Below are positions 39,593-48,938 of a DNA stretch of 64,000 bases, piece after piece. Below the pieces are notes generated by a model that worked only from the letters and a program-made list of their open reading frames with translations, made no database searches and was not told where the DNA came from. Location: contig NZ_AKKK01000008.1 of assembly GCF_000281065.1 (NCBI RefSeq), forward strand, positions 1-64,000, given 5' to 3'. Made by a program: the position numbers and the translations under genes. This stretch comes from Arthrobacter sp. M2012083 (GTDB lineage Bacteria; Actinomycetota; Actinomycetes; Actinomycetales; Micrococcaceae). Position 1 is the stretch's first letter; every line of letters starts with the position of its first letter.

Positions 39593-40897
39593 TCAGACGC
39601 GGGCGGCCCTGCGGCGCAAGGACGTCAGGATGAGTCCCGTAGCGCAGAGAGCGACACCGGCAACGCCGACGGCGGCAAAGCCACCCGATGGACCCACGGT
39701 GTCAATAAAGACCCCGGCCAGAGGCGCACCCAACGCAACGCCTGCAGTCAGCGCCGAGCCGTACCAGCCCATCGCTTCACCCCGGCGCTCCTCGTCCACC
39801 AGGTCAGCCACCATCTCGGACGATGCCGACAAGACGGGGGCGCATAACAGGCCGGGAAGAAGCGACAGTAATGCGAGGGTCCAGGTGTCCTGGGCAAAGC
39901 CCATTGGAATCGTGAGAGCGGCCATGCCCAGGAGCAAGAGCATGGGGGAAATGGTCCGCTTCATTGACCCGTAGATGAGTCCACCGACCACGGACGCTGC
40001 GCACCAGAAGAAGAACACGATGCCTATTTCATTCTCATGGCCACCACGTTCCAACAGCCCGACGATGCTGACATCGGAACCACTCAGCACCATGCCCGAT
40101 CCCGCGGCTACGGCGAAGAGCGCCGCAACGGAAACCGTGAACCACGTAAAGTTCCTGGCGACGCGACTCCGGAGGGCTGATGTGCGCGAGGTTGCCGAGG
40201 CCATTTCGGAGGCCGCCTCCTGGACGTGGGCAGGCGCGGAGGCCACCATGGCAGCCTCCGCAGCAGCGAGATCAGCCGCTGCCCTGTCCGCCGTCTCCTG
40301 CGGGGTGCAGAGCACTTCGCTCCGGGTTGGCGGGTTGAACCACATAAGGAACAGCCCGGCAACGGAGACCGAAATTCCTACTGCCGTCAGGCCGATCGCC
40401 GAGAAGCCGCTGGTTGCAACGATGGCGCCGACAGCCGGGCCGATCATGAAAACCAGCTCGGTGGCGATGGAATCGAGGGCAAAGGCCGATCGCCGCTGCT
40501 CGCCATCCACCATGACGCCCAGTGACTGGCGGACAACACTGAAGATGGGCAGCGTGAAAAGACCGCCGACAAACACCAATGGCAGCAGCCATTCATACGA
40601 AACGTGCGGGACTACCGACCAGATGACAGTTTCTGACACAACCGAAGGGATCAGGGCCTTCCTCAGTCCCACCATGTCCACCCGGCGACCACGCCAGGGT
40701 GCACCCAGCGCAATGCCGATGGTCATGACGGCGGCCGCGGCACCGGCGGCGGCGTAGCCCTGGCCCAGCGTCAGCACGATGTGCAGAGTAAGGAGCACGC
40801 CCGCCGCTGAATGTGGAATGCGCGCAATCATGCCCACAACCAACAAACGCCGGACAGGGCGGATGGACAGCATCTCTTTATAGAGAGCGAAGTTCAC
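39593..40897 (-). CDS. MFS transporter
   Basis: A 434-residue major facilitator with two six-helix halves joined by a charged loop of about 50 residues (TPQETADRAAADLAAAEAAM onward). The motif GAPWRGRRVDMVGLRKALIPS follows helix 2 and fits the motif A position. Substrate unknown; the family includes sugar and drug exporters. Confidence 0.82.
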   Translation of the reverse strand: MNFALYKEMLSIRPVRRLLVVGMIARIPHSAAGVLLTLHIVLTLGQGYAAAGAAAAVMTIGIALGAPWRGRRVDMVGLRKALIPSVVSETVIWSVVPHVSYEWLLPLVFVGGLFTLPIFSVVRQSLGVMVDGEQRRSAFALDSIATELVFMIGPAVGAIVATSGFSAIGLTAVGISVSVAGLFLMWFNPPTRSEVLCTPQETADRAAADLAAAEAAMVASAPAHVQEAASEMASATSRTSALRSRVARNFTWFTVSVAALFAVAAGSGMVLSGSDVSIVGLLERGGHENEIGIVFFFWCAASVVGGLIYGSMKRTISPMLLLLGMAALTIPMGFAQDTWTLALLSLLPGLLCAPVLSASSEMVADLVDEERRGEAMGWYGSALTAGVALGAPLAGVFIDTVGPSGGFAAVGVAGVALCATGLILTSLRRRAARV

Positions 40898-40948
40898 TGG
40901 CTAAATCCTCTTGTTCCCCAGGGCAGCCCCGGGGAACCGGCACTGCCA

Positions 40949-41860
40949 TTAATGCCGCGCGGGCTCCTGTGCTGCGCGCTGCAGTTTTACTTCCATGGAA
41001 TCAACGCCCTCGGCAAAGGAATCCATCCTTGCCCACGCATCGTTCAAGTGGGCAAGGAGCGTCTGCACAGCCACGGCGTCGAGTCCATCTTCGAGGAAGA
41101 GCACCACACGCAGTTCCGGCCCTGCACCGCCGCCAGGTACCTGACGACCGTCGGCCGTGAGGGACGCAACACCGCCACCGGGCTGCGTCTCCAAGCGACG
41201 GACGGTCCGAAATGCCGAGATCGTTGAAACGAGAGCAGCCTCCAGTTGATCATCAAGGTATGACGGCGTCCAGTCCTTCTGCTGGGCAAGGGCCCACATC
41301 GCCGGGCGCCGCACAACAAAAGCGAAGTCGGAGCCCGGGTCCATCACCAACATTTGCGCACCCTCGGACACTGCAGAAAGCGCTGCGCGCGCAGCGTATA
41401 CCGCCACCGGGCGCGCCTCGGAATGCCATGCCTCAAGGGCAGCTGCCGAAGTGAAGACCGGCATGGCCATGCGCCCATCGGGGGCCTTTAGTGTGACCAA
41501 AGCCATATCCGCCTGCTTGTCGGCGTGGAGGCCATCGACGCCTTCCGCTTCCTCAGCCAACTGGGCAACTACCGGAACGAAAACCCTGGCCGTCGCAAGG
41601 GAGGCTACAACGTCTGCCTCACTGCCGGTTCCGTTGATCAGTGCCGCGATGGCGGCTCCATAACCGGCATCCGCCGAGCCGTCGTCGTCCTCAAAATTGT
41701 GGATCTTGGCGTCGTCACCACTGAGGCTCCTCCCGGACCAAGGCTGGCCGGCAGAGTCGGTAGCGCCACCGGCACCGGCCAAGGCCGCCGCAATGTGGCC
41801 GGGAAGCTCGCGCCTGCTGTGGCCCTGATCGTCGTGCTGATGTCCTGCGCTGTGGGCCAT
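40949..41860 (-). CDS. SseB-family protein
   Basis: A 303-residue protein with two SseB-like segments: VFVPVVAQLAEE...MALVTLKAPDGRMAMPVFTS and, further on, the enhanced C-terminal part ending in LRVVLFLEDGLDAVAVQTLL. The first 60 residues are His/Gly/Asp-rich and look disordered. It shares one base with priA (TGATG), and the same pairing of hisA/priA with SseB occurs in related Actinobacteria. Function unknown. Confidence 0.75.
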   Translation of the reverse strand: MAHSAGHQHDDQGHSRRELPGHIAAALAGAGGATDSAGQPWSGRSLSGDDAKIHNFEDDDGSADAGYGAAIAALINGTGSEADVVASLATARVFVPVVAQLAEEAEGVDGLHADKQADMALVTLKAPDGRMAMPVFTSAAALEAWHSEARPVAVYAARAALSAVSEGAQMLVMDPGSDFAFVVRRPAMWALAQQKDWTPSYLDDQLEAALVSTISAFRTVRRLETQPGGGVASLTADGRQVPGGGAGPELRVVLFLEDGLDAVAVQTLLAHLNDAWARMDSFAEGVDSMEVKLQRAAQEPARH

Positions 41861-42603
41861 CAGCGTCGGCCGGCCACGTCCAGCGCTTCGGGCAGCGTGA
41901 AGGCACCAGCGTAGAGCGCCTTGCCTACGATCGCGCCTTCAACACCCAGCGGTACCAGTTCCCGCAGAACGCGCAGGTCCTCCAGGCTGGAGATACCGCC
42001 CGAAGCGACAACGGGCTTGCCGGTCTTCTCCACCATCTGGCGAAGGAGTTCCACGTTCGGGCCCTGAAGGGTCCCGTCCTTGGTGACGTCTGTGACAACG
42101 TAGCGGGCGCAGCCTGCGTCCTCGAGGCGTGCCAGAACCTCCCAAAGGTCACCGCCCTCCTTGGTCCAACCGCGTCCGGCAAGGGTTGTCCCGCGGACGT
42201 CAAGGCCGACGGCGATCTTGTCACCGAAGCGGTCGATTGCCTTTCGGGTCCACTCCGGATTCTCCAACGCTGCCGTTCCGAGGTTCACGCGTGCGACGCC
42301 CAGCTCCAGTGCCCGCTCGAGGGATTCGTCGTCCCGCAAGCCACCGGAGAGTTCCACCTTGACGTTGAGCTGCGACACAACGTCGCTGATCAGCGCTGCG
42401 TTGTTTCCACGGCCGAACGCGGCGTCGAGGTCCACCATGTGCACCCATTCGGCACCGGCGTTCTGCCAGTTCAATGCTGCTTCCAGCGGTGTACCGTAGC
42501 TGGTTTCCGAGCCGGCTTCTCCCTGCAGGAGGCGGACTGCCTGGCCATCAACGATGTCGACGGCGGGAAGGAGTTCCAGAACGGACTGGGCGGAGGTGGT
42601 CAT
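41860..42603 (-). CDS. priA: Bifunctional HisA/TrpF isomerase (PriA)
   Basis: A 247-residue beta/alpha barrel that isomerises both ProFAR (histidine) and PRA (tryptophan). [15 protein letters not shown] holds the first catalytic Asp and [16 protein letters not shown] the second. The actinobacterial arrangement of substrate loops ([15 protein letters not shown]) supports PriA rather than plain HisA. No trpF is in the window, so dual use cannot be tested here. Confidence 0.9.
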   Translation of the reverse strand: MTTSAQSVLELLPAVDIVDGQAVRLLQGEAGSETSYGTPLEAALNWQNAGAEWVHMVDLDAAFGRGNNAALISDVVSQLNVKVELSGGLRDDESLERALELGVARVNLGTAALENPEWTRKAIDRFGDKIAVGLDVRGTTLAGRGWTKEGGDLWEVLARLEDAGCARYVVTDVTKDGTLQGPNVELLRQMVEKTGKPVVASGGISSLEDLRVLRELVPLGVEGAIVGKALYAGAFTLPEALDVAGRR

Positions 42604-42650
42604 GTGTGTCCTTGGAGTTCGAAGGTGACGCGGTTTGTTGAACGACTGGT

Positions 42651-42809
42651 TCAGTTACCCAGCGTCAGGAGATAGGCGGCAAGCAGGGACATCCCGGCCA
42701 GCACATAGAAAGAGATGGATACCCACCGGGGCTTTTTCTGCTGATGGAAGGAGATACCCCCACCCACCAGCAGGCCGGCAAGGCCCATCAGTATCACCGA
42801 CCACCACAT
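42651..42809 (-). CDS. 52-residue membrane peptide gene between hisH and priA
   Basis: Not a recognised family. ATG 42809 follows the hisH stop directly (TAAATG) and the frame runs to TGA 42651. The product starts [20 protein letters not shown], then a short basic turn FHQQKKPRW, then a second hydrophobic helix [19 protein letters not shown]. This two-helix hairpin with a charged loop, and the tight coupling to hisH, make it a likely real gene. Its role is unknown; it may simply be carried with the his operon. Confidence 0.7.
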   Translation of the reverse strand: MWWSVILMGLAGLLVGGGISFHQQKKPRWVSISFYVLAGMSLLAAYLLTLGN

Positions 42810-43553
42810 TTAGGCGGCACCGCTTCCGGATGCTTCCGGAGCCGGCTTACGGAGGCTGTCCACCCAATTTCGCAAGAGCCGGGCTCCGGCATCGCCTGAC
42901 TTCTCAGGGTGGAACTGCGTAGCACAGAGCGGGCCGTTCTCGACGGCAGCAATGAAGCGCGCACCGTGCTCGGACCAAGTGACCATGGGAGGAGCCATGC
43001 GGGGCTGAACGACATCGAAGTTCCACTCCTGGACACCGTAGGAGTGCACAAAGTAGAAACGTTCCTGCTCGACGCCGGCGAACAGCTTGGAGCCCTCCGG
43101 TACGTCCACGGTGTTCCAGCCCATGTGCGGCACCACGGGAGCGGGAAGGAGTTCAACCTTGCCCGGCCACTCGGCCATGCCTTCGGATTCGGTACCGTGC
43201 TCTACACCGGCTTCGAAAAGGACCTGCAAGCCGACGCAAATGGCCAGCACAGGACGGCCTCCGGCAACCCGGCGTCCGATCATGCGGATGGCATCGACGG
43301 ACTTAAGCTCCTTCATCACCGTCTCGTAGGCACCCACTCCGGGCACCACCAGGCCGTCAGCGTTGAGCACGTCCTCAGGCTTGGAGCTCAGAACCACGTG
43401 GGCGCCGGCGCGCTCAAGTGCACGCACAGCCGACCGCACGTTGCCCGATCCATAGTCCAGCACGGTGACAGTGGGCTTGCCTTCCGGCGACTCCGGCTTC
43501 ACCGATGCAGTCGCGTCAACCACCGCTCCGTTCTTCAGAACCTGGCCGCTCAT
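42810..43553 (-). CDS. hisH: Imidazole glycerol phosphate synthase, glutaminase subunit
   Basis: A 247-residue class I amidotransferase that supplies ammonia to HisF. The nucleophile Cys lies in [12 protein letters not shown], and the His-Glu pair is in [13 protein letters not shown]. The oxyanion loop [10 protein letters not shown] is present. A 25-residue N-terminal extension precedes [10 protein letters not shown], so a start downstream is possible. hisF is not in the window. Confidence 0.94.
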   Translation of the reverse strand: MSGQVLKNGAVVDATASVKPESPEGKPTVTVLDYGSGNVRSAVRALERAGAHVVLSSKPEDVLNADGLVVPGVGAYETVMKELKSVDAIRMIGRRVAGGRPVLAICVGLQVLFEAGVEHGTESEGMAEWPGKVELLPAPVVPHMGWNTVDVPEGSKLFAGVEQERFYFVHSYGVQEWNFDVVQPRMAPPMVTWSEHGARFIAAVENGPLCATQFHPEKSGDAGARLLRNWVDSLRKPAPEASGSGAA

Positions 43554-44176
43554 AGTGCGCCCTTGGTGGAAGGAATGCCCTCCACACGGGGATCGGACTC
43601 CACGGCTGCGCGCAGCGCGCGTGCGAAGGCCTTGAACTGGGCCTCGACGATGTGGTGCGGGTCCCGGCCAGCCAGGACATTCATGTGCAGGCAGATCCCG
43701 GCGTGCAGCGTGATCGCTTCAAAGACGTGGCGTGTCAACGAGCCCGTGAAGTGTCCACCTATCAGGTGGTACTCCTGCCCGGCCGGCTCACCACCGTGTA
43801 CCAGGTAGGGACGTCCGGAAACATCGACGACGGCGTGCGCCAATGCTTCGTCCAGGGGAACCGTTGCTTCACCGAAGCGACGGATGCCGGCCTTGTTGCC
43901 CAATGCCGTCCGCAGGACCTCGCCAAAGGTGATGGCGACATCTTCCACCGTGTGGTGCGCATCAATGTGGGTATCGCCAGTGGCCTTGACGGTCATGTCG
44001 ATCAGGGAGTGCTTGCACAGAGCCGTCAGCATGTGGTCATAGAACGGAACAGAGGTACTGATGTCCGAGACACCGGAACCGTCCAGATTAATCTCCACCA
44101 GGACTGAAGACTCGCTGGTGGTGCGCTCCATGCGCGCGGTGCGGGCAGCGGTCGGCTTGGCGCCGGTTTCGCTCAT
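43550..44176 (-). CDS. hisB: Imidazoleglycerol-phosphate dehydratase
   Basis: A 208-residue monofunctional IGP dehydratase (no phosphatase domain). Metal-binding motifs are [11 protein letters not shown] and the later [10 protein letters not shown]-type [10 protein letters not shown]. Start ATG 44176 gives [20 protein letters not shown]. The stop overlaps hisH as ATGA. Confidence 0.95.
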   Translation of the reverse strand: MSETGAKPTAARTARMERTTSESSVLVEINLDGSGVSDISTSVPFYDHMLTALCKHSLIDMTVKATGDTHIDAHHTVEDVAITFGEVLRTALGNKAGIRRFGEATVPLDEALAHAVVDVSGRPYLVHGGEPAGQEYHLIGGHFTGSLTRHVFEAITLHAGICLHMNVLAGRDPHHIVEAQFKAFARALRAAVESDPRVEGIPSTKGAL

Positions 44177-44222
44177 TGGGACGTCCTTATACACGGAGGA
44201 TGGGTTGGGTCTATGGACAAGT

Positions 44223-45344
44223 TTAGGCGCGCTGTGGCGCCGTGCTGTCCAGCAGTGCTTCCAAAGCCTCAAGGAAGGCTGTGGTTTCCGGTTCGGTTCC
44301 AGCGGTGACACGCAAGTGTCCAGGGATGCCGACGTCGCGAATCAGCACACCGGCATCGAGCAGGCCCTGCCAAATCTTGTGCGGCTCCTCGAGGCCGCCA
44401 AAGAAGACATAGTTGGAGTCGGACGCCGCAGGCTTGAGGCCCATGCGCAGCAACTCAGTCACAATCCGGTCGCGTTGGACCTTGATGTCCTCGACGTCGG
44501 CCATGAGGGCTTCGCGGTGGTTGAGCGCGGCCAGGGCAGTTGCCTGCGTGACGGCAGACAGGTGGTACGGGAGGCGGACCAGTCTGATGGCGTCCGTGAC
44601 TTCCGGGGCTGCCGCCATGTAGCCGAGCCGGGCGCCTGCCAGGGCGAATGCTTTGCTCATGGTGCGCGAGACGATCAACCGCTCGCGTCCGGGCAATAAC
44701 GTCAAGGCGCTCGGAGTATTGTCGTGCGCAAACTCGTGGTAGGCCTCGTCCACAATCACGATGGCTTGGCTCGCTTCGCCCGCCTCGTAGACGGCCTCCA
44801 CAACGTCCAGGCCCAACCCTGTACCGGTGGGATTGTTGGGTGAGCAGAGGAACACGATGTTGGCACCCGTTTCCCGAACCTGCGCGGCGGCCGATTCGGC
44901 GTCTAGCCCATAGTCGTCAGCTCGCACCCCGCGGACATACTCTGTATCGGTGCCGCTAGCCAGGAGGGGGTACATGGAGTACGTGGGCGGGAAGCCGAGC
45001 GCCTTGCGTCCCGGTCCACCGAATGCCTGGAGGATTTGCTGCAGGACTTCGTTGGATCCGTTGGCCGCCCAGATGTTGTCAGGAGAGAGTCCGTGGCCAA
45101 GGTACTCGGCCAGGGCTTCACGTAGTTCGGTAAACTCGCGATCCGGATAGCGGTTCAGTCCTGTGGCGGCAGCGGCGACAGCCTCGGTGATGGCGGCTTG
45201 GACATCCGCCGGGACGCCATGAGTGTTTTCGTTGACGTTGAGCAGGATGGGAACGTCAAGCTGCGGTGCGCCATAGGGGCTCAGTCCACGCAGGTTGGTC
45301 CGGAGGGGAAGTCTGTCAAGTCGCTCAAGCTGGTCACTCACCAT
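44223..45344 (-). CDS. hisC: Histidinol-phosphate aminotransferase
   Basis: A PLP-dependent class I aminotransferase of 373 residues. NVNENTHG near the N-terminus, [10 protein letters not shown] and [18 protein letters not shown] with the PLP lysine are diagnostic. First gene of the local his operon. Codons GTG 45347, ATG 45344 and GTG 45341 follow one another, so the exact start is uncertain. No clear ribosome-binding site is seen. Confidence 0.94.
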   Translation of the reverse strand: MVSDQLERLDRLPLRTNLRGLSPYGAPQLDVPILLNVNENTHGVPADVQAAITEAVAAAATGLNRYPDREFTELREALAEYLGHGLSPDNIWAANGSNEVLQQILQAFGGPGRKALGFPPTYSMYPLLASGTDTEYVRGVRADDYGLDAESAAAQVRETGANIVFLCSPNNPTGTGLGLDVVEAVYEAGEASQAIVIVDEAYHEFAHDNTPSALTLLPGRERLIVSRTMSKAFALAGARLGYMAAAPEVTDAIRLVRLPYHLSAVTQATALAALNHREALMADVEDIKVQRDRIVTELLRMGLKPAASDSNYVFFGGLEEPHKIWQGLLDAGVLIRDVGIPGHLRVTAGTEPETTAFLEALEALLDSTAPQRA

Positions 45345-45418
45345 CACAGTTTAAGGGGCACTCGGGACTGCCGACTAACTGTGACGCCAGGCCAACGGTT
45401 CCTGCGGATGGTGGACCA

Positions 45419-45778
45419 CTAGTTCGCAGGAACAAACAGCTGCTGGCCTGGCAGGATGCGGCCGCCACGGAGGTCGTTCAGCTGGATGATCTCTGCGATG
45501 ACATCACGAGGGTCCCTCTCGGGTGCGGCAGCTCCGGCGATGCCCCAAAGGGATTGGCCCGGCTGGACCGTGACCGTGACTGCAACGGGCGGACGCAATT
45601 GGGACTGGGAGTCCGACGCCTTGGCCGGGGAGTTGATGAAGCCGGCGAGGGTCAACAGCGCCGCCACCAACAGCATTGCCGGGATGCCGAAGAAGACAAT
45701 CCGTCCCCGCCGGGTCAGACGCAGGCGAGCAGGTGCCTGAGTGGTGCGGAAATCAGCGAACGTAGTGATTGCGGACAT
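45419..45778 (-). CDS. LysM-domain membrane protein, ChiZ-like position
   Basis: A 119-residue protein with an N-terminal cytosolic stretch, one membrane span (about 28-47, IVFFGIPAMLLVAALLTLAG) and a LysM domain (about 68-116, VTVQPGQSLWGIA to ILPGQQLFVP) outside the membrane. The LysM fold binds peptidoglycan. It is divergent from lexA, as is mycobacterial Rv2719c (ChiZ), an SOS-induced regulator of division, so a similar role is likely. Confidence 0.82.
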   Translation of the reverse strand: MSAITTFADFRTTQAPARLRLTRRGRIVFFGIPAMLLVAALLTLAGFINSPAKASDSQSQLRPPVAVTVTVQPGQSLWGIAGAAAPERDPRDVIAEIIQLNDLRGGRILPGQQLFVPAN

Positions 45779-45866
45779 GAGCTGAGCCCTTCTGAGCTAT
45801 TGCCAGGCTCCGGGGTGCCCGGTGCCTGGCGGCCAATTCTTTGCGTTCCCCTCATCTGATTCCGGA

Positions 45867-45892
45867 TGTTCGAACACTCTGTTCGAACATTC
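45867..45892. promoter_or_regulatory. Tandem palindromes in the LysM-lexA intergenic region
   Basis: Two direct 13-bp copies, TGTTCGAACACTC (45867-45879) and TGTTCGAACATTC (45880-45892). Each contains the perfect 10-bp palindrome TGTTCGAACA. Between copies the sequence also reads TCGAAC-N5-GTTCGA, an SOS box with one extra spacer base. It lies about 90 bp upstream of the LysM gene. Confidence 0.65.
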
Positions 45893-45911
45893 GGCGTCAG
45901 CATCAGGTTTA

Positions 45912-45927
45912 TAGAACACATATTCGA
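45912..45927. promoter_or_regulatory. SOS box in LysM-lexA region
   Basis: TAGAACACATATTCGA fits TCGAAC-N4-GTTCGA with two mismatches. It lies between the tandem palindromes and a third site closer to lexA. Confidence 0.55.
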
Positions 45928-45978
45928 ACCTTGCTATGACATTTTTAGCACTTATCAACGAACGGTGTCGAGACTCGC

Positions 45979-45994
45979 TAGAACAAATGTTTGA
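45979..45994. promoter_or_regulatory. SOS box upstream of lexA
   Basis: TAGAACAAATGTTTGA fits TCGAAC-N4-GTTCGA with two mismatches and keeps the symmetric GAAC/GTTT core. It is about 135 bp upstream of the lexA start, so lexA should repress itself. Confidence 0.65.
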
Positions 45995-46128
45995 TAAACG
46001 CCTGTGCCTGCCCTACGTTTGAGTGAAGAAACAGCACTGTTTCAGTGGAACAGGAGGGTCTGACATTTTTTGCAGACCCGACGACCCCCGGGCTCGCTTC
46101 GGGGCGACATGGAAAGGCATTGGCGAAG

Positions 46129-46872
46129 ATGGCAGCGAAAGCCACGGGCGGCGGGGCACCCCTGCGGAGCCAGCAGCCTCAAAAGAGTCCCAAGAGCCTG
46201 ACTGTCCGGCAGAAAAAGATCCTGGAGACCATCCAGCGGTCGGTCAATGACAACGGATACCCGCCCAGCATGCGCGAGATCGGGGACACGGTGGGTCTGG
46301 CCAGTTTGTCGAGCGTCACTCATCAGTTGTCCCAACTGGAGAAGCTTGGCTACCTCCGCAGGGACCCGAAGCGTCCTCGCGCCATGGAAGTCCTCATGCC
46401 TCTGACCCTGGACGGTGGCACCATACCCGGCGTGGAAGCGCCCACCACCCTTCGCAGCGCGGGTGGCCTTGCCGTCACAGAGCTGGCCAGTGCAAGTGAT
46501 ACCGCCATGGTGCCGCTGGTGGGCCGCATTGCGGCCGGTGGCCCCATTCTGGCCGACCAGACGGTGGAAGACGTCCTCGCGCTCCCCCGGCAACTTGTGG
46601 GGCATGGCGAATTGTTCATGCTGAAGGTAGCCGGAGATTCCATGATTGACGCAGCAATCTGTGACGGTGACTGGGTAGTGGTCCGCCGCCAGAACGACGC
46701 CATCAACGGTGACATAGTGGCAGCCCTGCTGGATGACGAAGCAACCGTGAAGACCTTCCGGCAGCGGGACGGCCATACGTGGCTGCTACCGCAGAACACC
46801 CAATACGAACCCATCCTGGGCGATCAAGCCACCATCATGGGCAAGGTAGTTTCGGTACTGCGCTCCCTTTAG
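46129..46872 (+). CDS. lexA: LexA repressor
   Basis: A 247-residue SOS repressor. The winged helix (about 22-88) has [24 protein letters not shown]. The self-cleavage site is Ala136-Gly137 in GRIAAGGP, with catalytic Ser171 (VAGDSM) and Lys208 (ATVKTF). RecA, also in this window, would trigger cleavage. ATG 46129 (MAAKATGGG) is preferred over a GTG at 46045, although AGGAGGG lies just after that GTG. Confidence 0.95.
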   Translation: MAAKATGGGAPLRSQQPQKSPKSLTVRQKKILETIQRSVNDNGYPPSMREIGDTVGLASLSSVTHQLSQLEKLGYLRRDPKRPRAMEVLMPLTLDGGTIPGVEAPTTLRSAGGLAVTELASASDTAMVPLVGRIAAGGPILADQTVEDVLALPRQLVGHGELFMLKVAGDSMIDAAICDGDWVVVRRQNDAINGDIVAALLDDEATVKTFRQRDGHTWLLPQNTQYEPILGDQATIMGKVVSVLRSL

Positions 46873-46877
46873 GGGCG

Positions 46878-48938
46878 CTAGGGGGCCTTGGACGGGCCCA
46901 GGCGCTCCAGAACGCCACGCACTACTGTCCGGTCCGTCGTTGCCCAGAACGGCGGCAGGGCCGCACGCAGGAAGCCTCCGTAGCGTTCCGTTGAAAGTCG
47001 CGAGTCGAGCACAGCGACTACTCCCTTGTCACCTGTCGAACGGATCAGGCGGCCAGCACCCTGTGCCAGTCGGATGGCAGCATGCGTAGCCGATACGGCC
47101 ATAAAGCCATTCCCGCCTGATTGCGCCACTGCCCGGGAGCGCGCAGTCATCAGGGGATCATCAGGCCGCGGGAAGGGTATGCGGTCAATGACCACCAAGC
47201 GGCACGAGCCGCCGGGAACGTCTACGCCCTGCCACAGTGACATGGTTCCGAAGAGGCATGTGTCAGGCTCATCGGCGAACTGCTTCACGAGGGCCGCCAT
47301 GGTGGATTCGCCTTGGCAGAGGATATTCACATCCAGCCGGAGCCGCATTGCGTCGGCTGCTTCTTCGGCCGCACGCCGCGAAGAGAACAAGCAAAGGGCT
47401 CCCCCGCCGGACGCGCGGATGAGGTCTTCCAATTCGTCGAGCGCCTCGGGCGAGGTACCGCGACCTGGTTTCGGGAGGTGCTTCGCTACATACAGGACAC
47501 CCTGTTTGGGATAATCAAAGGGCGAACCCACATCGATGCCTGTCCAGCTCGGGGCACCGTCGCCAATAAGGCCGAGGCCGCCCGCTGCCGGTTCGAAAGC
47601 CGAGCCGATGGCTAGCGTGGCGGAGGTAAGCACCACGGTGTGGTCGGCAAAGAGGCCTTCGCGAAGCCGCCCGGCAACGCTGAGTGGGGCGATGTTGATC
47701 AAGGCCGGGGCGGTCTCATCAGGGTGCGAATACCCCTGCTGGGGGTCGAACGTGCTGTTCCGGGAAAACCAGACCACTTCGCGGTTCTCCTTGGCGGCCA
47801 GCATGCGTTCGCACAATTCCAGGATCAGCATGAGCCGTGAACGGGCCAGCTGCCGTCCGCCGTCGACTGCATTTGACGAATCCGTCTTCGAATCCGAGAG
47901 CGCAGCGCGGGCGGCGTCCCGTAACTGGTCCAGGCAATCCAGCTGTTCGTCGTTGAGTCCGTTGGGCAAGAGCCCATTGGGCACGCCGGCGATGGCCATA
48001 TCCAGCCGCTCCGCTGCAGCGTTGAGGGCGTCCACTGTGATGGCTGTGTGCTTGCGGGCACTTGATGCAGCAGCATGAACCATGGCCACGGACAACTGGC
48101 CTGAAACGGCGCCAGTCACGCGGTCTTGAAGCTCGTGCGCTTCGTCAACCACCACGACGTCATATTCAGGCAGCACGGCCAGGCCTTCAAAGGCGCTGAC
48201 TGCCAACATGGCGTGGTTGGTGACCACGACGTCGGCTTCACTCGCCCGTGAGCGCGCCAGCTCGCTGAAGCACTCTTCTGCCACGGGGCACTTCTGGGCG
48301 CCCAGGCACTCCATGGAGGTCACGGAAACCTGGCGCCAGGCCCTGTCGGTGACTCCTGGCATGAGTTCATCGCGGTCGCCGGTGGCGGTTTTCTCCGCCC
48401 ATTCCCGAAGACGGACTACTTCTTTACCCAGCTGGGATTGCGGCCCGCCCATGGAGGCAGCAAAGTGGGGCACGCTGGTGTCCTCGCCAAGGGAGAACAG
48501 CTGCCCTTCGGAAGGCTCTTCGCTGGGGAACCCTCCTTCGAGTTTCTGCAGGCACACATAATTTGCCCTGCCCTTGACCAGCGCCACATTGACCGGGCGC
48601 TCCAGGGCAGGGTTGATGGTCTCCAGCAGCCGGGGAAGGTCACGGCCCACGATTTGGGTCTGGAGTGCCAGGGTGGCGGTGGACACGAGAGTCGGTTTAT
48701 CGCTGTCCATGGCATGGGCGATCAGCGGAATCAGGTAAGCCAACGACTTACCTGTTCCCGTTCCCGCCTGGACCAGCAGATGCTCCCCGGTCTCGATGGC
48801 CCGGGTAACATGCTTGGCCATCTCGTGCTGGCCGGCGCGGCTTTGCCCGCCCATTCCGGCAACAGCCCGATCCAACAGCTCGAGAGTGGTCTTCTCCCCC
48901 ACCGACTCGACGGCGTCCGCCGCCACCTTCTCAACCAT
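46878..48938 (-). CDS. DinG-like ATP-dependent DNA helicase
   Basis: A 686-residue XPD/DinG-type superfamily 2 helicase. Walker A is QAGTGTGKSLAYLIPL, the Walker B box is VVVDEAHELQ, and four cysteines around YVCLQK and MECLGAQKCPVAEECF should hold the Fe-S cluster. The C-terminal motif VI block RLAQGAGRLIRS is intact. E. coli DinG is SOS-induced. This gene ends against lexA and overlaps hflX by eight bases, so it is probably read from the hflX promoter. Confidence 0.9.
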   Translation of the reverse strand: MVEKVAADAVESVGEKTTLELLDRAVAGMGGQSRAGQHEMAKHVTRAIETGEHLLVQAGTGTGKSLAYLIPLIAHAMDSDKPTLVSTATLALQTQIVGRDLPRLLETINPALERPVNVALVKGRANYVCLQKLEGGFPSEEPSEGQLFSLGEDTSVPHFAASMGGPQSQLGKEVVRLREWAEKTATGDRDELMPGVTDRAWRQVSVTSMECLGAQKCPVAEECFSELARSRASEADVVVTNHAMLAVSAFEGLAVLPEYDVVVVDEAHELQDRVTGAVSGQLSVAMVHAAASSARKHTAITVDALNAAAERLDMAIAGVPNGLLPNGLNDEQLDCLDQLRDAARAALSDSKTDSSNAVDGGRQLARSRLMLILELCERMLAAKENREVVWFSRNSTFDPQQGYSHPDETAPALINIAPLSVAGRLREGLFADHTVVLTSATLAIGSAFEPAAGGLGLIGDGAPSWTGIDVGSPFDYPKQGVLYVAKHLPKPGRGTSPEALDELEDLIRASGGGALCLFSSRRAAEEAADAMRLRLDVNILCQGESTMAALVKQFADEPDTCLFGTMSLWQGVDVPGGSCRLVVIDRIPFPRPDDPLMTARSRAVAQSGGNGFMAVSATHAAIRLAQGAGRLIRSTGDKGVVAVLDSRLSTERYGGFLRAALPPFWATTDRTVVRGVLERLGPSKAP

